Part shown: one piece after another, positions 25,977-34,253 of the stretch
How positions within the stretch are numbered: position 1 is the stretch's first letter
Layout: the number at the start of each line of letters is the position of its first letter
Origin: Chthonomonas sp. UBA2362
Lineage (GTDB): Bacteria; Armatimonadota; Fimbriimonadia; Fimbriimonadales; Fimbriimonadaceae
Length of the DNA stretch: 64,000 nt
Reading direction: 5' to 3'
Assembly (NCBI GenBank): GCA_002344135.1
Contig: DDTO01000002.1
Coordinates: 174,794-238,793 of the forward strand
The notes under the pieces: model-generated
The model's input: the letters and a program-made list of their open reading frames with translations, nothing else
Databases searched by the model: none
Told to the model about the DNA's origin: nothing
Position numbers and translations under genes: made by a program

Positions 25977-27755
25977 GTGCCTACGGATACGAGAAAGGAC
26001 AGCCCGGAAGGAGAAGGTTTGTACGTGGATGTGAATGAGTTGCAAAAGTTGCTCGATCAAGCGAATCGAGAACTCGAGCAACTGAAAAACCAGAACGAAC
26101 TCCTTCAGAAGGAGCGCCAGGATCTCCTGAGCAAACTGAACGGCCAAGCGACCGCGACGCGGAGCGCGGCCGATTCGGGCGTTGACGTCACCCCCATCAA
26201 CGAGGCTGACGTGACCTTGCGGAGGCTCGTGCAGCGTATTGCCATGATCCTGCAGGCCGAGAAGATCACGATCATGTTCTACGATCGTGAAAAGGGCGAG
26301 CTGATCGGCATCCCGCCCGCCTATGGGGTCGACGAAGAGCACCTCAAGATCTTCCGCATACGGGCCACCCACGGTATCTCCGGCCTCGTCTTCCGAGAGG
26401 GGGAGCCGACCATCTTCCACGACGCGGACAACGATCCTCGCGCCCAGGAGGACCCGTTCGGGCTCCTCCATGTGCAGAACGGCATCACCGTTCCCCTCGT
26501 CATCGAGAAGCGCGACGAAGAGAATCGGGTCGTCGACCGCACCACGATAGGCGTGCTGCACGCATTCAACAAGCGGCACGGCGAAGACTTCAACGACGAG
26601 GACGTTCGCCTCTTGGAGCGGATGGCGCGCAACGTCGGATCGATTATCGCCAACCTTCAGCTTTATCGCGAGGTCGTTGAGGAGCGAGAGGAACTGCTCC
26701 AGACGTTCGAGTCCCTCAGCGCAGGACTCGTGCTGGTTTCTCCCGAGGGCAGGCTGAGCCAGATCAACGCCACTGCCCGCGCGGTGTTCGGCCTCGACCA
26801 GAGCGCGATCGGCAAGAACGTGGCCGAGCTCGTTCGCAACGACCAGTTTCACGACGCCCTTGTCGCCGCCGGCAACCAAGCCGAAGGCGCAAAGCGCGAG
26901 CTCTACCTGGTCATCGGCGGCGCGGAACGGATCTACGAGGTTCAGGCCGCGGCGGTCCATGGCGAAGACGGCAAAGAAGTCGGCGTGGTGGCGATCATGA
27001 ACGATGTCACCGAGATCCGGAACATCGACAAGATGAAATCGAGCTTCGTCGCCATGGCGTCGCACGAACTCCGGACGCCGCTCACGGCGATCAAGGGATT
27101 CAGCAGCACCCTCCTCGAAGGCGTCGACCAGGACCTCTACTCGAAGGAGGACCAGCGCGAGTTCCTCGGAATCGTCGTTCAGGAGTGCGATCGCCTCCGC
27201 CGCCTCATCGACGACCTGCTCAACACGAGCCGCATCGAGGCCGGCGAGTCACTGAAGCCCAACTACAGCGAGGTCGACATCACCGATCTCATCGATAAGG
27301 TCGTCAAAGTGCAGCAACAGGCCACCCACAAGCACACGATCAAGCTGAACAAGTACAACGAACTCCCCGAACTGATCATCGGTGACCAAGACAAGCTCGA
27401 TCAGATCTTGACCAACCTGATGAACAACGCGATCAAGTATGCGCCCGAGGGAGGCGACATCACGATCCACGCCAAGAACGAAGGCGAAACCTTGCTTATC
27501 GGCGTCGAGGACCAGGGCCTCGGAATCCCCGCCGATCATTTAGGAAAGGTCTTCGAGAAGTTTCACCGGGTCAACAACGAAGACAACCGAAAGATCTACG
27601 GCACCGGACTCGGACTCTATCTGGTGAAGCACCTCGTGGAGGGAGTCCACATGGGCAAGATCTGGGTCGAATCGGAGGTCGGGAAGGGCTCGACGTTTTG
27701 GTTCCGAATCCCCTGTAAGCTCGATATCGAGCAGGCCAAGGAAATCAACAACTAG
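25977..27755 (+). CDS. GAF-PAS sensor histidine kinase
   Basis: 592 residues, GTG start. An N-terminal coiled coil (NELQKLLDQANRELEQLKNQ) is followed by a GAF domain (about 75-230), a PAS domain (about 240-340), HisKA with the phospho-acceptor histidine H363 in MASHELRTPL, and a HATPase domain with N-box NLMNNAIKYA, G1 DQGLGIP and G2 GTGLGLYL. There are no transmembrane segments, so it senses a cytoplasmic signal. GAGAGG precedes the start and a GGTAATCT box lies further up. No response regulator is adjacent; the single-domain receiver at 37.2 kb is a possible partner only by proximity. Confidence 0.93.
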   Translation: MPTDTRKDSPEGEGLYVDVNELQKLLDQANRELEQLKNQNELLQKERQDLLSKLNGQATATRSAADSGVDVTPINEADVTLRRLVQRIAMILQAEKITIMFYDREKGELIGIPPAYGVDEEHLKIFRIRATHGISGLVFREGEPTIFHDADNDPRAQEDPFGLLHVQNGITVPLVIEKRDEENRVVDRTTIGVLHAFNKRHGEDFNDEDVRLLERMARNVGSIIANLQLYREVVEEREELLQTFESLSAGLVLVSPEGRLSQINATARAVFGLDQSAIGKNVAELVRNDQFHDALVAAGNQAEGAKRELYLVIGGAERIYEVQAAAVHGEDGKEVGVVAIMNDVTEIRNIDKMKSSFVAMASHELRTPLTAIKGFSSTLLEGVDQDLYSKEDQREFLGIVVQECDRLRRLIDDLLNTSRIEAGESLKPNYSEVDITDLIDKVVKVQQQATHKHTIKLNKYNELPELIIGDQDKLDQILTNLMNNAIKYAPEGGDITIHAKNEGETLLIGVEDQGLGIPADHLGKVFEKFHRVNNEDNRKIYGTGLGLYLVKHLVEGVHMGKIWVESEVGKGSTFWFRIPCKLDIEQAKEINN

Positions 27756-27780
27756 CCCGGGTCGGGTTGGCCCCGACTGG

Positions 27781-27786
27781 TATCCT
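27781..27786 (+). promoter_or_regulatory. -10 box of bipA, near-leaderless
   Basis: GGTATCCT places TATCCT 7 nt before the bipA ATG. Confidence 0.45.
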
Positions 27787-27793
27787 CTCACCT

Positions 27794-29626
27794 ATGCCCT
27801 CCCGTATTCGCAACGTCGGCATCATCGCGCATGTCGACCACGGCAAGACAACGCTCGTCGACGCCATCTTTCGGCAAGCGGGGGTCTTTCGGGAAAACCA
27901 GCACATGGCCGACCGTGTCATGGACTCGAACGACCTCGAACGGGAAAAGGGCATCACCATTCTTTCCAAGGTGGCTAGCGTACGGTATCGGGACACCAAG
28001 ATCAACATCGTCGATACGCCCGGACATGCCGACTTCGGCGGTGAGGTCGAGCGGGTGCTTAGCATGGTCGATGGCGTCTTGCTCGTGGTCGATGCGTGCG
28101 AGGGGCCGATGCCGCAGACGCGGTTCGTTCTTCGAAAGGCGCTGCAGTCGGGCGTCAAGCCGATCGTGTGTATCAACAAGATCGATCGGGACGGCGCTCG
28201 CCCGTTGGATGCCTACGACAAGACCATCGACCTCTTCATCGACTTGGGCGCCAGCGAGGACGACCTGTTCTTTCCGCACCTGTACACGAGCGGAGCCGGA
28301 GGCTTCGCTCGGGTCAGCCCAGATGGCAGCGAGCAGGACATGCGCGAGCTGTTCGAAATGATCGTGAACTCCGTTCCGCCACCTGACGCCGATCCCGAAG
28401 GTCCTTTTCGCGTGCAGGTAAATAACCTGGACTATTCCGACTACCTCGGCCGAATGTTCGGCGGCAAGATATTGAGGGGCAAGGTCGAGGTGGGCGACCG
28501 GGTTACGCACGTCAGCCCCGATGGAAGCCGGACCAACAGCTTCAATGTCACGAAACTGTGGGTGTACGAGGGGATCAAGCTTGCCGAGGTCGAGCGGGCC
28601 GGTGCGGGCGAGATCGTGATGCTCGCCGGGCTCGGCGACGTCATGCTTTTCGATTCGATTTGCGCGGCGGATGCCGTCGAGCCGCTGCCCGGCATCGAGA
28701 TAGAACCTTCGACGCTGAGCATGACTTTCTATGCCAACAACTCTCCGCTCGCCGGAAGGGACGGGGGCAAGTTCCTCACGATCCACAAGATTCGCGAGCG
28801 ACTGGAGAAGGAAGAGATCATCAGCGTCAGCATCCATATCGACCCGGAGAGCCCCGCCGACGCGGTGAAGGTCTTCGCCCGAGGCGAACTGCAGCTGGCG
28901 ATCCTCATCGAAACCATGCGACGCGAAAGCTTCGAAATGCAGATTTCACGTCCGCAGGTCATCCTGAAACGCAACGAGGCCGGCCAGATCGAGGAACCTT
29001 ACGAAATCGTGACCCTCGAATTGCCCGAGGAGGCGGTGGGACCCGTGATGGAGGATCTCGCCCGACGAAAGGGCGACATGCTCGATATGCAGAAGGACGA
29101 TTCGGGCCGAGTGCGGCTCGAGTACCTTATCCCTACTCGCGGCCTCATCGGATTTCGGTCGAACTACCTGACGCAAACTCGCGGTCTCGGCATCATGGCC
29201 AGCCTCTTCGAAGGCTATCGCGAGTACAAGGGCGAGATCCAGAGCCGCACGCAAGGCTCGCTTATCGCGAAGGACCCGGGCAAAATCACGCGGTACGCCT
29301 ACGAAGACATCCAAGAGCGTGGAACGCTCTTCTATCCGGTGGGGACCGAAGTGTACGGCGGCATGATCGCGGGGGCGAACGCCCGCGACGAGGACCTCGT
29401 CGTGAACGTGACCAAGACCAAGGCGGCCACCAACATCCGGAGCGCAACGTCGGAAGCCACCACCGTGCTCGACGCCCACCGGGATTTCTCTCTCGAACAG
29501 GCCCTCGCCTGGCTTCGCGAGGACGAGCTGCTGGAAGTCACTCCGAAGATGCTGCGGTTCCGCAAGAAGGTTCTCGACCACAGCGAGCGGCGCGTCGCCG
29601 AGCGTCGTAGCGAAGTATCGGTTTAG
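27794..29626 (+). CDS. typA: Translational GTPase BipA/TypA
   Basis: 610 residues from the ATG at 27794 (MPSRIRNVGIIAHVDHGKTT). G1 is HVDHGKTT, G3 DTPGHADFGGEV and G4 NKIDRDGA, followed by EF-Tu-like domain 2, EF-G-like domains III and V, and the BipA-specific C-terminal domain (LEYLIPTRGLIGFRSNYL and FETARDEDLVVNV-like ending). It is a ribosome-associated GTPase involved in 50S assembly and stress or cold growth. The length is normal for the family. Confidence 0.97.
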   Translation: MPSRIRNVGIIAHVDHGKTTLVDAIFRQAGVFRENQHMADRVMDSNDLEREKGITILSKVASVRYRDTKINIVDTPGHADFGGEVERVLSMVDGVLLVVDACEGPMPQTRFVLRKALQSGVKPIVCINKIDRDGARPLDAYDKTIDLFIDLGASEDDLFFPHLYTSGAGGFARVSPDGSEQDMRELFEMIVNSVPPPDADPEGPFRVQVNNLDYSDYLGRMFGGKILRGKVEVGDRVTHVSPDGSRTNSFNVTKLWVYEGIKLAEVERAGAGEIVMLAGLGDVMLFDSICAADAVEPLPGIEIEPSTLSMTFYANNSPLAGRDGGKFLTIHKIRERLEKEEIISVSIHIDPESPADAVKVFARGELQLAILIETMRRESFEMQISRPQVILKRNEAGQIEEPYEIVTLELPEEAVGPVMEDLARRKGDMLDMQKDDSGRVRLEYLIPTRGLIGFRSNYLTQTRGLGIMASLFEGYREYKGEIQSRTQGSLIAKDPGKITRYAYEDIQERGTLFYPVGTEVYGGMIAGANARDEDLVVNVTKTKAATNIRSATSEATTVLDAHRDFSLEQALAWLREDELLEVTPKMLRFRKKVLDHSERRVAERRSEVSV

Positions 29627-29628
29627 GG

Positions 29629-30102
29629 CTAGAACCGTAGGCTTTTCGGAGGCTCGGCGCCGCGCTCGCCGAGCCGTTCCATCTCGGCGGCGAACCGCCG
29701 GAAGACGCTCCAATAGACGCTGTCGCGGTCCAGCCCCTCCCAGAAGTGCTTGCTCCGCTTGCAGAGGAGGACATAGTAGCCGAACATATAGTGGGCGACC
29801 TCGCGGTTGATGATTCGGCTGTTCACCATGAGCGCAACCTCCTCCAGGAAGCCCACGAAGTTGCGCTTCTCCTGGATGCTCACTTCGGCGAGCGAGGGAT
29901 CATCGGTGGCGAGGAGGTCGAGGATTTCGCGGTATTGCGGCGTTTCGAGGAATCTCCGCCGCATCTGGACGAAGTGCTGCGCACGCTGCTGATGACCCTG
30001 CCGGGCGTATTCGAGGACGCCGCTCAGAAACGTGATGAGCGCGACGAGGCCGCCGAGCACGATCGCCAAGTCCTTCAGGAACGAAAGCAGTTCCGGAGGC
30101 AT
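29629..30102 (-). CDS. Small membrane-anchored protein of unknown function
   Basis: 157 residues. One N-terminal transmembrane helix (LAIVLGGLVALITFLSGVL) is followed by a charged, helical cytoplasmic part (RAQHFVQMRRRFLETPQYREI...). The ATG lies 1 nt after the stop of the argD-argF gene, so the two are co-transcribed. No family is recognised; DUF4760-like membrane proteins have a similar layout. A link to arginine synthesis is not evident from the sequence. Confidence 0.7.
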   Translation of the reverse strand: MPPELLSFLKDLAIVLGGLVALITFLSGVLEYARQGHQQRAQHFVQMRRRFLETPQYREILDLLATDDPSLAEVSIQEKRNFVGFLEEVALMVNSRIINREVAHYMFGYYVLLCKRSKHFWEGLDRDSVYWSVFRRFAAEMERLGERGAEPPKSLRF

Positions 30103-30103
30103 C

Positions 30104-32221
30104 CTAGGCCCCCAAACCGAGGACGCGCATCAGGAGGGCCTTCTGGGCGTGGAGCCGGTTCTCGGCCTGGTCGTTCACCCTGCTCTGCTTGCCGTCGATG
30201 ACCTCGTCGGTGACCTCGAAGCCACGCCTTGCGGGGAGGCAGTGCAGGAAGATTGCGTCGGGATCGGCCATCTCCATCACGCGCTGGTCGACCTGAAACT
30301 CGCCGAAGATCTTCATCCGGTGCTCTTGCTCGTGTTCGTCGCCCATGCTGACCCACACGTCGGTGTAGACGACTTTCGCCCCCGACAGACCCTCTTCGAG
30401 GTCGTCGGTCTGCTTCATGCCCTCGATCGGCTCGAGCCGGAAGTTCTCCGGCCCGCAGATGGTGAACGGGTAGCCGAGGCCGGTGGCGAGCTTGGCCAGG
30501 CTCCGGGCGACGTTGTTGCCATCGCCGACGTAGGTGATCGCGACCTTCTCCTCGCCGAAGACCTCGCGGACCGTCATCATGTCGGCAAGCGCCTGGCAAG
30601 GGTGCTCCATCTCGGTCAACGCGTTGATGACGGGCACGTCCGCGTACTCGGCCATCGCCACGAGGTCCTTCTGCCAGTAAAGCCGGGCCACGATCGCGCT
30701 GCACCAGCGCGCGAGGTTCTCGCTCACGTCCTTGATGGCCTCGCGAGTGCCCATGCCGATGTCGCTCTTGCCGAGGTGGATCGCGTGTCCGCCGAGCTCT
30801 CGAATCGCCGACTCGAAGGAGACTCGGGTGCGCAGGGAGGGTTTCTCGAAGACGAGCGCGACGGTTCGGCCTTCGATCGGCTGGATCACCGCCGGCGCGA
30901 GACGGCGGCGCTCCTTGAGGTAGGCGGCGTGGGCAAGAATCTCCTCGGCCTCGGTCGGGTGGATGTCGTCCATCGCGAGGACGTCGTGAAGCGGCGTCGG
31001 GCGTCGAACATGGATCGTCGCCGCCATCGTCGGCGCCGGTACGCCCAGCGCTTCGGCGAGGATGCCCAAGCAGCGATCGACGTGCTCCTCGCGGACGATG
31101 AGCGGCGGCACGAACCGCAACGTGTTCTCGTCCGTCGCATTGATAATCAGCCGCTTCTCGAAGCAGGTCGCGACGATGTCGCGGGCGATCGGCTGCTCCA
31201 ACTCGGCTCCCACCAAGAGGCCGGCGCCGCGCACCGCGCCCACCGGCGCGCCCAATGCGCGGAGCCCTTCCATCAGGTAGGCCCCCACGCGCTTGGCGTT
31301 CTCGAGCAGATCCTGGTGCTCGATCGTGTCGATCACCGCCAGCGCCGCCGCGCACGAGATGGGGCTGCCGCCGAAGGTCGAGCCGTGGTCGCCGGGCTCG
31401 AAGAGGTCGGCGGCCTTTCCGCGGGCGAGGCACGCGCCGATGGGCACGCCGCCGCCGAGGCCCTTGGCGGCCACGAGCACGTCGGGCACGATGCCGTGCT
31501 GCTGGAACGCGAACCACGTCCCGGTGCGCCCGATGCCGGTCTGCACCTCGTCCAGGATCAGCAGCGCGCCGTGCTCGGTGGCGAGGGCCCGCGCTTCGGC
31601 GAGAAACTCGGTCGTCATCGGGTGCACGCCGCCTTCGCCCTGGATCGGCTCGAGGTAGATGGCGGCGGTCTTATGGCCGACCGCCTCGCGCAGCCCGGCC
31701 AGGTCGTTCGCCTCGATGTGTCGGAACCCGGGCACGAGGGGGGCGAACTGGCGCTGGTACTTGCGCTGCCCCGTCGCGCTGAGGACCCCCAGCGTGCGCC
31801 CGTGGAAGCTTCGGTGGAGCACGACGATCTCGTAGTCGCCGTCGGGGCGCTTCTGGTTGCCGTGCTTCTTGGCCAGCTTCACCGCGGTCTCGTTCGCCGT
31901 CGCCCCGCACGTGGTGAAGAAGGCGCGGTCCATGCCGGAGATCTGCGTCAGCTTCCGCGCAAGTTGCGCTTGAGGGGCCGTCATCAGCAGGTTCGAGGTG
32001 TGGATCAACTGCTGGGCCTGGCGCGTGATGGCGGCGACCAGCGCCGGATGGCAGTGGCCGAGCGAACACACGGCGATCCCCGCCAGAAAGTCGAGGTACT
32101 CGTTCCCCCGGTTGTCCCACAGGCTGCATCCCGCGCCCTGCACGAACAAGGCGGCCTGTCGACGGTACGTCCGCATGAGGAAGTCGTCGTCGAGTGCCTT
32201 GATCGTGTCGTATTTGAGCAT
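30104..32221 (-). CDS. argD-argF: Fused acetylornithine aminotransferase / ornithine carbamoyltransferase
   Basis: 705 residues in one uninterrupted frame. Residues about 1-395 are a class III PLP aminotransferase: LILDEVQTGIGRTG, the PLP lysine in AAKGLGGGVPIG (about 252), GSTFGGSPISCAAA. Residues about 410-705 are an ornithine carbamoyltransferase: FEKPSLRTR (carbamoyl-phosphate site), EMEHPCQALAD, YVGDGNNVARS, FLHCLPARRG. The join is a short linker (APTMAATIHVRRPTP). The two enzymes are near-consecutive in arginine synthesis (N-acetylornithine made by ArgD, ornithine used by ArgF), with deacetylation or acetyl transfer in between. The ATG is 8 nt after GGTACACT. Other aminotransferase substrates (succinyl-ornithine, LysW pathway) cannot be excluded. 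Confidence 0.9.
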   Translation of the reverse strand: MLKYDTIKALDDDFLMRTYRRQAALFVQGAGCSLWDNRGNEYLDFLAGIAVCSLGHCHPALVAAITRQAQQLIHTSNLLMTAPQAQLARKLTQISGMDRAFFTTCGATANETAVKLAKKHGNQKRPDGDYEIVVLHRSFHGRTLGVLSATGQRKYQRQFAPLVPGFRHIEANDLAGLREAVGHKTAAIYLEPIQGEGGVHPMTTEFLAEARALATEHGALLILDEVQTGIGRTGTWFAFQQHGIVPDVLVAAKGLGGGVPIGACLARGKAADLFEPGDHGSTFGGSPISCAAALAVIDTIEHQDLLENAKRVGAYLMEGLRALGAPVGAVRGAGLLVGAELEQPIARDIVATCFEKRLIINATDENTLRFVPPLIVREEHVDRCLGILAEALGVPAPTMAATIHVRRPTPLHDVLAMDDIHPTEAEEILAHAAYLKERRRLAPAVIQPIEGRTVALVFEKPSLRTRVSFESAIRELGGHAIHLGKSDIGMGTREAIKDVSENLARWCSAIVARLYWQKDLVAMAEYADVPVINALTEMEHPCQALADMMTVREVFGEEKVAITYVGDGNNVARSLAKLATGLGYPFTICGPENFRLEPIEGMKQTDDLEEGLSGAKVVYTDVWVSMGDEHEQEHRMKIFGEFQVDQRVMEMADPDAIFLHCLPARRGFEVTDEVIDGKQSRVNDQAENRLHAQKALLMRVLGLGA

Positions 32222-32229
32222 GCAGGGCG

Positions 32230-32235
32230 AGTGTA
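32230..32235 (-). promoter_or_regulatory. -10 box of the argD-argF gene
   Basis: GGTACACT places TACACT 8 nt before the ATG, without a Shine-Dalgarno sequence. Confidence 0.4.
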
Positions 32236-32284
32236 CCGCCGGTCGCTTGCCGTGCCGGCGGGGGCGCGGCGACCGCATTTATCA

Positions 32285-32500
32285 CTCCCCCTCTTCGCGC
32301 GGGCTGCGCCCGGCGAAGGTCCCCCTCGTCGGGGACGAGGGGGAGGCCACCTCTCCCCCTCCTCTCGCCAGCGAGAGGAGGGGGCTGGGGGGAGGAGAGT
32401 CCGGGGCACGTCATCCAGACCAGCCGGCCCTATGCGGGGTGGCGTCGCTCTCCATTCCCCTGCCCCCTTCCTCTCGCAGGCGAAAGGAAGGGGGGCGATG
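32285..32500. repeat. Gene-less copy of the palindromic (DUF559-type) element
   Basis: This fills most of the 340-nt gap between the argD-argF start and the ATPase stop, which holds no gene. Four inverted repeats are seen: about 32291-32319 (imperfect), 32321-32343 (10-bp stem), 32355-32384 (14-bp perfect stem CCCCCTCCTCTCGC) and 32463-32494 (15-bp stem, one mismatch). Between the last two are GAGAGTCCGGGGCAC and, on the other strand, ATGGAGAGCGACG, the same inner-arm sequences that flank the DUF559 gene at 62733-63225. Confidence 0.75.
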
Positions 32501-32562
32501 CCTGCGCGTTCAGTCAAAGCGCTGGCAGGCCAGCGCACTCCAAAGGGGGTCTGGAGGAGGGT

Positions 32563-34224
32563 TTAGATCACGTTCCGGCGGACGAAGTCCTCGCCCTTGC
32601 TCGGGCGGACGGGTCGGACGGCGGCAACGCTCTCCGGCTCGAGGTCGATGAGCTTGAGCCAGTCTTCGAGGACGTCGGACTTGGGGAAGATTTCGTTCTC
32701 GCGGTACTCGGCGTCGATCGACTCGAACAAATCGTCCCTGGAGAGGCCATGTTGGCCCCCGGGTTCGGCGATGGAGCGCCGGATCGCGGAGTCTTTGGCC
32801 CTGTCGACGACCGATTTGAGGAGGGCGCCGCTCACGAGGTCCTTCCAGTAGAGGTTTTCAGTGGAGCCGGAGCGCATGACGACCCGGAGAAACTCGGTGT
32901 CCTTGCTCTGCCGCCAGAGATAGGCGGTGGTGGCCTCGAGGAGGTCCCTTCGCGCGCAGGCGATCTCCCCGTCGAACTCTGCGAGGAGGCTCGGGTCGAG
33001 GGGGAGGCGGTCGTGGAGGTAGATGCCGAGGATTTGGAGGCTCGAGAGGCGGTCGGGCCGGGCGATTTTGACCTTTCGGTCGATCCTTTCGGGGCGAAGG
33101 ACGGCGGGATCGATGTAGTCGGGGCGGTTGCTGGTGAGGATCAAGACCACGTTCTCCAGTGAGACGAGCCCGTCGAGCTCGGCGCAGAACTGGGGGACGA
33201 CGGTGTTGGAGATGTTGAGCCAGCGCCCGGACGATCGGGTGCGGAGGACGGACTCAGCCTCGTCCATGAAGATGACGACGAGGCGGCCCTCCTTGGCGCG
33301 GGACCTGGCGACCTCGAAGATCTCCCGGACCATGCGCTCGGTCTCGCCGAGCCACATGTTGAGGATCTTGGGCCCGCTGATGTGCATGAAGTATTCCTTC
33401 ACTTCGTGGCCGACGCGGGCGCTGTAGTCCTTGGCGAGGTTGTAGGCGGTGGCTTTGCCGAGGAGTGTCTTGCCGCAGCCGGGCGGTCCGTAGAGGAGGA
33501 GGCCCTTGATGGGCTTCTTGTCGAACTTGGCGTAGAGTTCGGGGTAGAGGAGGGGCTGCTCGATGGTGTCGCGGATGAGCTGGATGGCGTCGTCCTGGCC
33601 GCCGACCTTCTCCCAGGGGATCTCCTCGACCTCTTCCATGAAGTAATCGCGCGTGTCCTGGTGGGGGAAGTGCTCGAGGGCGACGCGCATGGAGGGATCG
33701 ACGCGGACCTCGTCGCCTTTGTCGATCTTGGCCTGGGCGAGGGGGGCTCCGCGCAGGACGAGGCGCCCTTGGAGGTTCTGGGGGTCGCTCCCGACGCGGA
33801 GTCGGCCGTCTTCGAGGACCTCGGCGACCTTGAGGACGGTCCCTCCGGGGTGGGGCGGCATGACTCCGACGACGGCGTAGGCTTCGTTGAGGGTGACGCG
33901 GGCTCCGGGGACGAGTTCTTCCTCTGGGATCTTGGGATCGGCGAGGGCGACGTACTCGGTCTCGCCCAATGCGATGAGGATGCGGTCCTCTTCGAGGCGC
34001 TGGAGGAAGACTCCGACGCGGTTGGCGGGCGCGGTGAGCTTCTGGTAGGCCTCTTCGTACTCGGCGAGGAGGGCGGCGCGCTCGTCTTGGGTCTTTTCCT
34101 GGTCGGCGAGTTCTTTTCGGAGGGCCGCCAGATAGTTTTGAAGCTTGGCGTCTTCCTTGGGGGCCTGCTCGGCGATTCGGTCGAGGAGTTTATGGATGGG
34201 AGAGTCGGGGTCCACTATCTTCAT
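32563..34224 (-). CDS. ARC/Mpa-type proteasomal AAA+ ATPase
   Basis: 553 residues from the ATG at 34224. N-terminal coiled coil (about 30-60), tandem OB domains (about 65-185, with VGVFLQRLEED and RVTLNEAYAVVGV closely like Mpa/ARC), then one AAA domain with Walker A GPPGCGKT (about 245), Walker B VIFMDEAES (about 318) and sensor TSNRPDYID. This is the layout of the hexameric unfoldase that feeds Pup- or UBact-tagged proteins to the bacterial 20S proteasome. The C-terminus ends RRNVI and not the GQYL/hydrophobic-tyrosine tail of actinobacterial Mpa. No proteasome or modifier gene is adjacent. It lies 29 nt after the mutase gene. Confidence 0.85.
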   Translation of the reverse strand: MKIVDPDSPIHKLLDRIAEQAPKEDAKLQNYLAALRKELADQEKTQDERAALLAEYEEAYQKLTAPANRVGVFLQRLEEDRILIALGETEYVALADPKIPEEELVPGARVTLNEAYAVVGVMPPHPGGTVLKVAEVLEDGRLRVGSDPQNLQGRLVLRGAPLAQAKIDKGDEVRVDPSMRVALEHFPHQDTRDYFMEEVEEIPWEKVGGQDDAIQLIRDTIEQPLLYPELYAKFDKKPIKGLLLYGPPGCGKTLLGKATAYNLAKDYSARVGHEVKEYFMHISGPKILNMWLGETERMVREIFEVARSRAKEGRLVVIFMDEAESVLRTRSSGRWLNISNTVVPQFCAELDGLVSLENVVLILTSNRPDYIDPAVLRPERIDRKVKIARPDRLSSLQILGIYLHDRLPLDPSLLAEFDGEIACARRDLLEATTAYLWRQSKDTEFLRVVMRSGSTENLYWKDLVSGALLKSVVDRAKDSAIRRSIAEPGGQHGLSRDDLFESIDAEYRENEIFPKSDVLEDWLKLIDLEPESVAAVRPVRPSKGEDFVRRNVI

Positions 34225-34253
34225 GATACGTCGGGCCGTCGGAAGTCGTCCGA

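Noticed and set aside
30032..32566. 844-codon plus-strand frame antisense to argD-argF
   Set aside because: The minus frame has complete ArgD and ArgF motifs; the plus frame is low-complexity and ends in the repeat region.
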